This document shows, one piece after another, positions 1 through 11,542 of a stretch of 64,000 bases of DNA (position 1 is the stretch's first letter; each line of letters begins with the position of its first letter). The DNA is from Apostichopus japonicus (Eukaryota > Echinodermata > Holothuroidea > Aspidochirotida > Stichopodidae). A program made the translations under genes and the position numbers. The DNA is taken from positions 23,975,166 to 24,039,165 of the forward strand of contig NC_092579.1 in assembly GCF_037975245.1 (NCBI RefSeq), written 5' to 3'. The notes beneath the pieces were generated by a model. That model did no database searches, was not told the origin of the DNA, and saw only the letters and a list, made by a program, of their open reading frames with translations.

Positions 1-751
1 TCAATAGATGGACATATTTTTGAGGTTTTCAGTTCAAGCTGTTTACAAGTTTTCTTTACTTCTCTCACATGACACGTGCTATGTAATGATAAAAGTTCAA
101 TAATGAGTACTAAAACAAGCATTCGAATTTTGTGTATTTTGGGATCTGAATGTCACACAGGTGCTGTCCCTGTAAGCAGACTACAAACACATTACATCAA
201 ATTTGGCCTTGCTCACAAACTTGAACCTTAGCCATCGACCTGTAGTTTGGGTATAATTTGTCAACCAACTCAACAGCTTCAGTAATGTAACTAGGGGAAA
301 AAGGTTGCATCTCCGGGATGAAAGCCTCCAATGAAACTTGCGCCCCGATCGAACACCAATTGCATTTATTGTATGACCTACTTTTACTAGTGTAGTTGCT
401 ATAATATCTCTATAATATCTCTGATGCTATAATATCTCTATATAGTTTGTGAATACACAATATATAGCGCAGATGGCCCAGTGCCTTAGCTTCGCTGTTT
501 GACAGGGGCAGCCCGGCCTGCCCCTCTTTTCTCCAGCCCTGCCCGTTCAACAAATTTTTAGCCCTGTGCCTCTGGCTCAAACATTGCGTCCTGGATGCAG
601 AATTCTGCATTCGGAACAATGCTGAGCTTGATTACAAACTGACTCCTACACTAAGCTCACTTTATACATTAATGGCAAAATAGCAAAAATCCCCAAACTG
701 CAACCAATATAACTAAACACAGGGCCTAGAAACAATCAATACAACAATTAC
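1..751. other. AIMP2 intron / distal sequence, no assigned gene
   Basis: This stretch lies downstream, in the minus-strand sense, of the last AIMP2 exon found here. I looked for the glutathione-transferase-like C-terminal exon of AIMP2 and did not find it, so that exon is probably beyond the left edge. A minus-strand open stretch at about 229-390, ending at a TGA, reads like plausible protein but matches no family I know. Confidence 0.5.
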
Positions 752-2901
752 CATCTTTCCATATTAGTGTAAGTGATATCTGAGCTTCTGGGCGTTCAAC
801 GGTGACACCATTTCCAAAGTAATTTAACAGTTTCTCGGGAACAGACTGCACTGACGAATGCACATGTACAGCTGTCCTACAGGTATACGACTCTTGTAGT
901 CTGTTGTATAGATAGACCAGCGAGTGAGGCGGAGAGGAAGGATTGGCATAGACAACCACGTCGTGAATGATGTTACCAATCTAAAGCCAAGAAAAGATGA
1001 GAAATTAACAAATTTAATCTCCTGGCAAATCAATGTTTTCATATTATTAATTTATGTTATTCTTGACATGAGATGCACAAGTGTGTCTTGTTGTAGAGTT
1101 ACATCAATAGATAAAGATTAAATTAAAGAAATTTGGCAAACACCTGTAAAAACAGTAGAAATTTACAGATATATAATTTTTAAAGTCCACGTCAAGTCTA
1201 GTCCCATCATTATCTGTACTTGCTACATGAGGAGAGTCAGTGATTTGAGTGCCGATACTACCTGTATAGTTTCTCATGCAGAAGAGAGACTTTTTCCATT
1301 GACAGATGAGTGACTCATAACCACACTAAAGGTGTTTTGTCCTGTGCAACAGATAGTTTCTAACTTAAGAGAAACTTAAGTATGAAAACTTTGTACTTTG
1401 ACAACAACATTTATATTACTGTTCTCTCATCTCTTAGATTCATTGTTTGAATTTAAATTACCAATCTCCTGGACCATTGGTAAGAATTAATACAATGAAC
1501 ATTGTTTTTTTTTGTTTTTTTGGGGGGGGGGGGGGAAAGCAAACCCAGTTTACTGTTTGACAGACCTTCAAAAATTGATTCTATATACAATAGATTGCTA
1601 ACTTAAAAACAGTACCCTTATCTTTAAAAAAGTTGGATCTTTGACTTAATATGGTCCTTAATTAAATATATGTTATTGCAGGTTTCACAATTCTTTTCCT
1701 ACATAACAATTTCTATTGAGCTTCAAGATAACTTCCATACCACAGCTGCTGTCCCCGAAGTGACCTGCTTCGTTGAAGCTGCGGTAGTCGTTTCTACACC
1801 AAACTTTTCTTCCAAATTCTTGACTTCTTTTTCTATTTCGGCAAGTTCTTTAAGAATCTTATCCTGCCTCTTCTCGAGTGACTGAATATCAATGGGGCCC
1901 TGTAAAAGATGGTGGAAAGAAGGTGTTTTTATAAAATCTGATGTCTTCAAATGCTTGAGTTAGAATCCCAAAAGGACGTTCATAAACAGGCAGTGTAAAA
2001 CCGAGCTTGAAAATGAAATATTATCAAACTAGAGCACCAACGGTAACAAGACTCATACCCAAACGGAAAATTGTACTCCACAATGACGGCAACTGACAGA
2101 TATCATTTGACCTTCAGTTCCCCAATTGCAGCGGCTACTCAACCATTGATATTAGCCATATCTTTTAATGGTCAGCATTAATAAATGTGGATTCCTAAAC
2201 ATTTTCAAACTATGAGCCTAATGACCTACAAAACTACAACAATTAATAAATGATAAATATATAAATGATTAATAAATGATGATAATGTACCAATCACATG
2301 CTGCCTGAATCTTCCAAATGGCAGAATGTTTTTGTGCAATTCTGGTCGTCACCATTCTGAAAGTGAAGTCAATATGGAGGCTTTCACATTTACTATACAA
2401 TCAGCTTGTCAGCTGAACAGAGTTCAAAGGTAACGTTTTGCTACAGTACACTAATACCATGGAAATCAATGCATTTGATGAAAATTTTTCTGGTGGTATT
2501 ATAGCGAGCTACTTCCATCAACAAATTCGTGTAAACACACTATATTAACATTACGAAGGTACAGAATACCACCAAATAATGGCCAGATGAAAGAAAAGAC
2601 TTGGAATTTTTTTTACTCCCTATATCAATGAATATCATCATTCATTTCAAATTTCTGAACCAGATATGACATGGTTTTGGGCCAAACGGTAATTGTTAAG
2701 GCTGATCAATATTTCTCTGGTTCCAGGTCTCATCAATAATGTCACCACCAACAGCTCAATCCTTTTCATACTTACATTTGTGCCACCCTGGCCTGGTAAT
2801 GAAACTCCTTCTTTTCCTACAATTTTATCCATCTTGAACATGCACTTTGGCAGGTCAACATCCTTGGACTCAAACTTGTAGTGTGGCTCTACCTTGAACA
2901 T
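752..2901 (-). CDS. AIMP2: AIMP2, multi-tRNA-synthetase complex scaffold p38 (partial, 3 exons)
   Basis: AIMP2 is the cytosolic scaffold that holds the aminoacyl-tRNA synthetase complex together. Exons on the minus strand are 2776-2901 (residues 1-42, starts MFKVEPHYKF), 1741-1899 (43-95) and 752-980 (96-171 plus one base). Donors are GTAAGT, GTATGG and GTAATT, and the phases 0, 0, 1 are consistent. Exon 1 matches the family start (M-x-x-V-P-H, then DLPKCMFKMDKI). Exon 2 carries the heptad coiled coil beginning SLEKRQDKILKEL, which in human AIMP2 binds partner subunits. Exon 3 has the GST-N-like segment with YANPSSPPHSL, VHVHSSVQSVPEKLL and SLTLIWKD. The reading frame is open upstream of the chosen start. 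I chose this Met because it aligns with the human N-terminus. The C-terminal GST-like exon is not in the window. Identity is recognised from family knowledge, with no search run. Confidence 0.92.
1505..1536. repeat. Poly(T)-poly(G) homopolymer junction
   Basis: A T-rich run is followed directly by an unbroken G run of about 14 bases, inside AIMP2 intron 2. Similar C or G runs occur at about 55877, 58431 and 60348. Confidence 0.8.
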
Positions 2902-3339
2902 TGCTGTGAAGGGAAGTATCAGAATGGTAACGTACAACAACATTACACCTGAGAGCCCAGGTTTGGGTTGTTTACCCAACTTAGCAACTTTTGCATATGT
3001 TTTGAATAAATTCATCAATGTGCCTATATAATGCAATATTTGCTGATATCCTAAAAAGTCTCAATAAGGATTATGGTACCCTATGCAGTTTACATGTATT
3101 AACAACAAAGCTAAAAGTTGGGAAACAATCCACAGTTCGCTGGTTTGATTACCTTTCTACAGTAGCCATACATGTCTCCAAATGCTTTTTTGAATTGGTT
3201 ATAATTTCCCAGTCAGTTTTTCAGTAAATATACAACTTGTGAAAACCAGACTGAAAACCCCATTGAAGTTGTTTGCCAAGAATTCTAGCATCAAACAATC
3301 CATTCTTATTTATATGACTTCTAAATTTTGACTTGCCGA
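2902..3339. other. AIMP2 5' flank
   Basis: This holds the presumed AIMP2 5' UTR and proximal promoter on the minus strand. I see no TATA box or other core element I would defend. Confidence 0.4.
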
Positions 3340-4688
3340 GAATCTGACGTAATGTATAGTGAGGGTGTACAACATACTTGATCTTAGTAATACAGTGAAA
3401 AGCAGTGTGATGTGAAAAACATTACATTCACAATGACACAGGCTGTCCTGAAATGACCAGTGACCTCAACAACAGGCTTCTTATACTAAATGTGATAGAT
3501 ACATCAACATACTAAATATGACATCTGTCCTTGTTGAAATATTGTGTAAACATGTTTTTCACAATTTGACCCCTGCCTACAACATTAGGCTTCTTGTACT
3601 CAATGTGGTACAATTAAATACCAACTATGCAATCTGACCAAGCTTCCCTTGTGATATTATGTTGAGGAAGGTGTATTTAATAGTGTAGAGAGACAGGTAA
3701 GAGGGGAGTGAAGTAAATTTTTGGTGTTTGTTGACTTCAAATGACCTTTGATCTCCACCAAAATCAATAGGCTTAAATTACTCAATGCTATACACCTTCA
3801 TAGCAAGTATGAGATCTGACCAAGCTTTCAATTTGGAGGTATCATGTTTACAAGGTTAACCAGAATGCAAAAATGCATTGTGGTTTCGATGATATAACAT
3901 GAGCAGTTTTCTTGATGAATCTGACGTAATGTATAGTGAGGGTGTACATGTTTACAAGGGTTTCACGATTTGACCTCTGATGACCCCAATAACCTTTGAC
4001 CTCCACCAAAAACAATAGGCTTCTTTAATTCAATGTGGTACTTCTACATACCAAATAAGAGGTCTGCCCAATCTTCCAGTATTGAGATACTGTGATTACA
4101 AAGTTTACACAACTTGACCCCTGGTGACCCCAAATGACCTTTGCCCTCCACCATCAACAATAGACTTTTTGTACTTAACGTGGTACTTCTACACTAAATA
4201 TGAAGTCTGCCCATGCTTCTCTTCTTGAGATTTCGTGTTTACAAGGTTTTCACAATTTGACCCCTGGTGACCCCAAATGACCTCCACCGAAAACAATATG
4301 CTTCTTGTACTCAAGTGGTAATTCTACACACAAACTATGAAATTGGTCTGACCTTCCCTTCTTGAGATATCGTGTTTACAAGGTTTTCACAATTTGACCC
4401 CTGGGTGACCCCAACTGACCTTTGAACTCCAGAGAAAACAATAGGCTTCTTGTACTCAATGTGGTACATCTACACATCAAATATGAAATTTGTCTGACCT
4501 TCCCTTCTTGAGATATCATGTTTACAAGGTTTTCACAATTTGACCCCTGGTGACCCCAAAGGACCTTTGACCTCCCCCAAAAACAATAGGCTTCTTGCAC
4601 TCAATGTGGTACTTCTACACACCAAATATGAAATTGGTCTTCTTGAGATATCGTGTTTACAAGTTGGGCGTCACAAACGCACTCACAC
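3340..4688 (+). repeat. Diverged tandem array of about 140-bp units with CA-rich tail
   Basis: About eight diverged copies of one unit follow each other. Each carries in order: a variant of ACAAGGTTTTCACAATTTG, ACCCCTGGTGACCCCAAATG, ACCTTTGACCTCCACC, AACAATAGGCTTCTTGTACT, CAATGTGGTAC, then AAATATGAAAT and CTTGAGATATCGTG. The head (about 3340-3420, repeated in part near 3915) begins GAATCTGACGTAATG. The tail runs into GGGCGTCACAAACGC and a CA microsatellite. The same composite, in reverse, lies at about 16985-17720, so this is a dispersed repeat and not a local accident. No coding capacity. Confidence 0.8.
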
Positions 4689-4696
4689 ACACACAC

Positions 4697-6984
4697 TAGG
4701 GCTGAGTCATTCCGGTTAATTCACTAACCGGTTAACCGTTTCTATTAACCGAACGGTTAACGTTTAAACGTAACCAGTGTTGTTGCCTCGAAATAAGCGC
4801 CGAAAATCAGAGTTATATAGCTCAGATTATAATTCCGAAAGAGCGCCACCACTTTGATGCGAAAGTACATTCTCAAAGTAGCGCTGCAAGTATCGTTTTT
4901 TTCGTAACGCGTATGTCAAAGAATTTGGTTGTATTTGCTTAGTTTTGACGATCGTTACATTGAAAAAGACGAATCGCGCGTTTTCATGAAGTTTTCAACA
5001 GATTTTTGCTTCACTTTTCAGTTCATCGGTAACTGTTACAGAGATTTTTGAAGCAAATATTTCTTCGTTAATTGCGTAGCCCCTACTGTAATAGCGTAGG
5101 CATTGTATGGCAGTTATAAGCCTAATTACTAGGCCTACTTAATATTGGCATTGTGTATTGAAGTTCGCGATCATATGGAGTGTACGACTACAAGGCTTTC
5201 ACCAGCTAGGCCAAGGTTAGGAAAGTCGGTTGTTAGGAAGCGATTACTACAGGAGTGTACGGTAGTAGGGCTAGGCCTACGCAATTACAAGTACAACAAT
5301 GGGTCACAAATATATTTAATTTGTGCATTGTGGCGGGGTAGGCAGAGGGTAGGGTGACAGTGTGGAAAACATTGTTAAATTTCACGCGAACACCCTGTCG
5401 ATTTCCCAATGGAGTTCGCGCAGCGAACACAATTAGCACGTGTAGCATAATGGCGTGGGGTAGTCCCCCGGTGGGGTCGTGGCGTGTCTGGCGATAAAAT
5501 ATTCGCAGCTGTGGATGCAAAATACTGACAACTTTTTGAATTTAAAATTGTCATGAAACTGATGAAAATTTTGAAATGACAAGTTAGAGTAGCCATATTA
5601 TGTTATAAAATGAAAAGAGATCTATCTGTCTTACAATCTTTAAAAAGTTTAACTTACAAAGCATGCGATATTATGAAACAAACAACGTTCGGCAAAGCAC
5701 TGCCTAACAATGAATAGCTTGCACTATACTACAACTACGGTAGGCTACATTTTCCAAGGTACCTTGCCAAACTGTGAGCTCTTCCCCTGTCTAACACCTG
5801 TTTGTTAACATTTTTTGGCATGTTGCCAAAGAACGTTTCATGGTCTAGAATTAATTAGGTCAGTCAGTTAAGGTTCGGTAAAGTTATGCGAATTATTATC
5901 TTAGACGTTTAAGAAAAGTAGGTAAAATATGATCCCCGTATTAACAGTTAGGTAAGTAAAACAGCCAACTGACTCCTCCGCATGAACAAAACAATCTATT
6001 CCCCATGATACATGAAAGTAAACCTTGTAATCACATGTTTAAGGCCACTCGGCATGATTAACTAAATACTAAATATTGTTTCCATGTTCTTGTAGAAAAC
6101 GTCAATTTTGCAATCTACAATTAGTTGTGTTTTTGTAGTTACGTGAGATCCGTAACCGGCGAGGTGGTTAGGCTATTTGCTATACACTTAACTATGGTAG
6201 AATATTATTTTCTCCGTAATTTTGGAAATTCTAGAAAATACTTTTTCCCCCGCTTAACACCAGATGTGTTCTTACGTTTTATTCATAAATGGGTGTACTA
6301 GAGCCTTGTTTACATGACATTGTAACATTTAGCACGATATGCCAGTTTCGCGTGAATTATTCGAAAGTGTTTTGCTCGATCTTTCGTAATATTTGAAGGT
6401 GTACCAGTTTACCTTTCGTACACAATTGGTAATTTCTCTATTGATTTTCAGAGTGTTTTTCTCTATACAATCAAGTGAATACGTTGTGCATTGAGTATAA
6501 ACTTATCACGAATGCAAGAAAACGATGCGGGGATTCCAGCAGACAAATGTTTTCTTTGTGGGATTACTGAGTCAGTTGAATGGAATCCCGCACCTTAGAG
6601 GGAACACTGAACTGAAGTCAACTTCATACGAAAGAAAACGTTTACTACTTAAATACAATATAAATTTGAAAGGATTAGATGCAGACTCGCCACGTTGTCG
6701 AACGGGGTAACAATAAGCGCTTCATGGGTCACTTACCGCTTGGTAATCCATTCAGTCGTACCGCCGATCTTAAAAATCTTTTGTATGGATGCGTGATAAA
6801 GTTTGCAATTGTTACGTGATTTTCGGCAAGCAAATGTTGCGGTCTATTTCGGGAACAAAGAGATGTGAAGACGCGCCGTTGCGACTGCGTAATTGGCATT
6901 ACAAAAACGGTTAAACTTATACGATGTACGGCGGACGTTTATCCGGCCGTTCGGTCGGTTAACCGTTTAACCGTTACAGCCCTA
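4697..6984. mobile_element. Non-autonomous hAT-like DNA transposon (about 2.3 kb)
   Basis: The ends are an inverted TAGGGCTG / CAGCCCTA pair. Just inside them sit further inverted motifs built on GGTTAACCG. Both ends are flanked by ACACACAC (4689-4696 and 6985-6992), which fits an 8-bp target duplication as used by hAT elements. Because the element sits in a CA microsatellite, the duplication is not independent proof. The interior has no open frame longer than about 95 codons and no transposase similarity, so the copy would be non-autonomous. The hAT assignment is inference from the end sequence and duplication length. Confidence 0.65.
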
Positions 6985-6992
6985 ACACACAC

Positions 6993-9770
6993 ACGCAATC
7001 ACCATCGCATAGATACCTTTTACTTTCGGGCAAGGAATAAAAAATGTTAACAAAAGTAGGCTAACATGTCCATGGCATTTGTTAAGCAACTCAAAGATTG
7101 CAGGCTACTATTTTGGTTTGGTGGATACTCACTGACAGTTAGTTTGCTGGCGTGACTTATCCGTCTGCCTAGTATTGTTTGGATGTATTGGTATAGATGG
7201 TGCACTAGGCTGGTGACAGATGAACAGGGATCCACTAACAGGAGAGAATGCACTTACGCCTGTTGGTAGGAGGAACAAAGCTGTTAAATTATGCAGATTA
7301 ATTTTTGTCAGGTACTACCAGCACGGTCTACGAAATAGGAACTAACTAGTAAGGTCCATTGCACCCAAACTAAAGCTACAGTTCGTTGAGCATTTTGAAT
7401 GAGTGGGCTTTATTGCCGTACATACAGTAGCAATAGTGAATCATTCGACATGTAAAATGTTTGTTCTACACGTGAATACGGACCATTACAAGCAAAATAC
7501 CAAGTTTTCATCATTCAGCGAGTATTCTACACTGTATAGGACATATAAATAATAAAAACCCACGCGCAAATCACATGATATGAAGGGAGGAAGTAGCACT
7601 GGTCCGAAAGAGTGTCATTCTCATAACAGCAGTCAACAAATAAAACTGTAGGTTTGGGTGACAATCAAATGAAAAGTTCCTGGGCCGGAAATTACCTTTT
7701 TTTCACATACATGTACACTATGTTTGTTTCATACCAGTCTAGATTCTCGAAGCAATTGGCTGGCATTACGTGTACATTCTGTCGTTGCATGTAAATGTTT
7801 TATTATCATGTTGATATGTTGTATTTGTGAATGATTATTGATAATTATATGTATGGTGATAGTGTAAACGGAGAAGAAACTGATGCTCTTCATTTGTTCT
7901 TCTGTGTGTTTATTATGTAGCTGCATTTAAGTCATGGTTTATTATGACAAATAATAAACGGTGAAAACATGCCAAATGAAAATATCACTCTGAAACTGTA
8001 GAAATGAGTGTTAGTTCCCACATTTCCATATCCACACACGAGCAACAGTGTACACAACCACATTCAATGCAATAGAATTAGAAGTAATACATTCAGTGCA
8101 AGTTAGTACTGTACAAGTGCTGTGTGAGATTCTACACACAAACAATTTCCTTCAAATAAAAACGGTGTTTTCCACTGACATGAAAATTGTTTTCCGCTGA
8201 CAAATTTGTTCGTTTTTTGTCAGCGGAAAGTCCCGTGTGCGAAGAATAACGGTACCCAGCTGGGTTTAACTTTAACTGGCTATAGCCTAGGCCTACGTGG
8301 TTAGGCCTAACTTTGGTCCTCGAAATCATAATAAGAAGCTACAAAAAATACCTAGTCTAAGCACCTGGCTCTGATTTACTTCTTATTAGGCTAGTATTAC
8401 AAACAGCAAGCTAGATTTGTTAGTTTGTGATGTATTGTCAAACCGAATCGGTAAGTTATCTTACTGCATGGGTAACCGTTTCAGATCCCAGGTACAGCAT
8501 GCACTAGACCTTTAGAAGGCAACTGCTTGTTTATGCATGTTATTTCAAAGCACTAACAACGTCAATATGTCTATTACTAGAAAAGCTTGATATCCTCAGC
8601 CGCCTGCTGTGATATACATGCCACGATGCATGCGTTGAAATCCTATGAAAAGTAACTGTCATGATTACAAAGCACTAAGCACCGCCTTCGATTCCATGGC
8701 TCCACCCATCTTTTTATCTTCAAATAGACAGCGTTGAACAGTACATAGTGGTGATACTGGTTCTGTTTGCGAATGGCTAAGGCACATGACGATTCCAGTA
8801 TTTCATCTTACAGGTCGATAAAAACTTTTCTCGATATATCAGCGTCCAAAATAAATAATTGAAATAAAAGTCCCTAATTTAATGTTTTCATCTGCATCAC
8901 CAGGGAAAATTAAGCAGATATACCAAAGAAATGCATACGCTATAGGATTTTAGTTGGTATTATTTGAAGAAGAGAGAAAGGTAGGGACCGAAAACTATTA
9001 TGGTTTATTCATGTTGCGTCGACCTCCTATAAAGTAGCCTTGGGTAGATGTTGTGCAATTTTTTCAGGTTGATATAATGTGATTTGGGTCTATTGTAAAT
9101 ACGAGTTGAATGTATCTGCGTACAGTAACTAGTGTTGGAGACATATGTTTGCAAAACCTTATCTCAGCCCTTTTATTGTAGTATTGACCCAATAATTTAT
9201 TAGAAAATGTTATGTACTTCGACGTAGAGACTTTCGAGGAAATTAAATTAAACGGCTTGCCATGAAAAGCACTGACACTCTCCCAAGGCTCCGCCCAGTT
9301 TTCACATAAAGTAGGAGGAGCTCTCACTATTTAACGCCCAGCGATTGTGCTACTCAAAATATAAAAAAAATCGCAATTTTCTTGCCGACAGGAGAACTAT
9401 TACACATGATAAAAAGGGAAAATGCAATGAAAAGGCACTAAAAGGAAAAATATTCTTAAAATTGTAGATGAAAATTGCTCTTATTGTTGTTAGAAAAAAT
9501 AAACTCGATATTGCGTAGATTGGCAATAATAGGCCATAAAAAAATTCAATCTTTGTGACGATCCTGTGTTAAACAATCTGTGATTGGTCATTGATACCAA
9601 ATTGATTCTAACCATATTTGTTTATAAATGTGTCCTTATCTATACATACTACTATCTAAATTTCTTATAATTTGATATAATAATTGCATTTTTAGAGGAA
9701 AATATTAATATGGTGTGCAATTTTATGAGTATACTATTATAAAGAATGAAATAAAATAATAATGGCTGAG
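6993..9770. other. Intergenic DNA between AIMP2 and BPTF
   Basis: AT-rich sequence without a supported gene. Short open frames on both strands lack recognisable protein character. A local imperfect inverted pair around 8195-8230 (CCGCTGACA / TGTCAGCGG) is the only structure noted. Confidence 0.45.
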
Positions 9771-9778
9771 GTCTTAAG

Positions 9779-10151
9779 CCAATCAGATTGGTTCTACTAC
9801 TCAGTGGACGAAAGACTGTAAGGCCGTACATGGATCAAGATCTGACGGCAAAAATTACCACGGAATATCTCGGGATGCAAATATGTTCAAAATTCACCGT
9901 ATGATGACGAATGATATTATCCCCGTGAAATGAGGTGAAATTCTGAGGAGAAAAAGAGAGCATCGTAATTAATGTAGGTCACGTGGTCAATTCTCATGAA
10001 AGGATGGCGGACCTGAAATGTTGCCGCTAAGTTCAGTGTCGATTGAAAACCCAAACACACGAACTACTCTGCCATCCGACTTTTCTAGTAGTAACCACAT
10101 GTGAATAACAGTGTAAAGCCTAACAGGAGCCTGTTTCGAGCTTTACTAGTC
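9779..10151 (+). promoter_or_regulatory. Putative BPTF promoter region
   Basis: Several motifs cluster in the 370 bases before the BPTF start. A palindromic double CCAAT box, CCAATCAGATTGG, is at 9779-9791. An E-box CACGTG is at 9980-9985. AAGGATGGCGG at 10000-10010 resembles the YY1 site often found near the start of TATA-less housekeeping genes. No convincing TATA box is visible. Assignment as a promoter is inference from position and motifs. Confidence 0.45.
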
Positions 10152-11542
10152 ATGAAGAGAGGTCGTGGTCGTCCACCGAAAAATGCGTCCAGCTCCAGAG
10201 ACTCAACACCGCCGAATCGTACCAAAATCGGTCGAGGGAACGCTGGAACAAGTTCCCATGAAAGTCCTTCCAGCTCTCGTTCAAGCACCCCCGTAAGTCA
10301 ATCTTCAACAAGTACCCATTTGTCAGACTTTAAAGAAAGTAATGGCAGGGCTAGCAGAGAAGCGGCTCGTAGGAGTCAAAGACTTATTAAACAAGTCATT
10401 GCAGGTGACAAACGTCAGCCTAGCTCAAAATCAAAAACACCTAAGAATAAGACTGCTGGGAATGCAGCTGGTACCCCTTCAGGGACACCAAAGTCCTCCA
10501 AGAAAAAGTCTAGTAAGAAGAAGAAGAAGTTTGAATTTGGGGAGAGCAGCTCCGAGGAGGAAGCAGCAGTGGACTACGAAAGTCCGGATTCAGACAGTGA
10601 AGATTCCTCTGACGAAAACGCTGACAATGTTTCAGATAATTTGTCCGATGCTGAAAGTGAACTAGCGTCAGAGGCAGAAAGTGAAGTAAGCTCAGTGAGT
10701 AGTGCGAAAAGAAAACTTATCCACTCTAGAGTAAATCGTGCACCATCTCCCGTGTGGTGCAAAGAAGAAATAAATGTCCCACAATTGACATTACCAAAAT
10801 CTAGTGAAGATCTTTTAATCGAGAGCAAAGATGTCATGCCAGCTCTGGCTGTGTATGAAGTGCTTAGGCACTTCTATACCCAGTTGCGGCTGTCTCCTTT
10901 CCGGTTTGAAGAATTTTGCGCTGCTCTAATTAGTGACGAACAATGTGCCCTTTTGTCAGAAGCACAACTTGCTCTACTTCGTGCAATGCTCAGAGAGGAG
11001 GAGTCAAGTAGTACAACTTTTGGAGCTCATGATCAACGTGATAGTATAAATGTACAGCACTTTCTGATGGATGGGATGACATGGCCAGCTCTTGTACATC
11101 AGTACGTTGAAAGTGACAGAGAGTTCAGATATGTTCTTTCGTTCTTGGAAGATGAAAGTTATCCATTTGTTCCAGTATCTGATAAATTGAAAGTATTGCA
11201 GTTTCTATGTGACCAATTTATAATGTCCAATAAAGTTAGAGAGGAAATTATTAGTGAGGGTGCCATTACCTATGATGATCATTGCCGTTCTTGTCATAGA
11301 TTAGGTGATCTTATATGTTGTGAAACTTGTTCGGCTGTTTATCACTTGGAGTGTGTGGAGCCACCCCTTAAAGCAGTGCCAGAAGATGACTGGCTATGTT
11401 CTGTTTGCAAGGCACATCAAGTAGCTGGAGTGAATGACTGCATCTCTGACATTGAGAAGAGTGGTCTCCTGATTCGACAGGAACCCCTTGGTATGGACAG
11501 ACATGGTAGAAAATACTGGTTTCTATGCAGAAGGTTGTTTGT
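10152..11542 (+). CDS. BPTF: BPTF exon 1: AT-hook-like start, DDT domain, PHD1
   Basis: The exon opens with RGRGRPPK, which resembles an AT hook. A Ser/Lys/Asp/Glu-rich stretch follows, then the DDT domain ([28 protein letters not shown]), which in the family contacts the ISWI ATPase side of the complex. PHD1 follows with [20 protein letters not shown] and CSVC zinc ligands. The exon ends at [10 protein letters not shown], a block also conserved in human BPTF. The donor is GTAAGT and the exon ends in phase 2. The exon 2 continuation ([13 protein letters not shown]) is equally conserved. Confidence 0.95.

Noticed and set aside
4376..4600. Minus-strand frame with a repeated [12 protein letters not shown] motif
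   Set aside because: It arises from the 140-bp repeat units and has no coding signal.
10101..10151. Upstream in-frame Met as the BPTF start
   Set aside because: The residues before [10 protein letters not shown] have no counterpart in the family, whose start is MRGRRGRPPK in human. The upstream Met remains possible.
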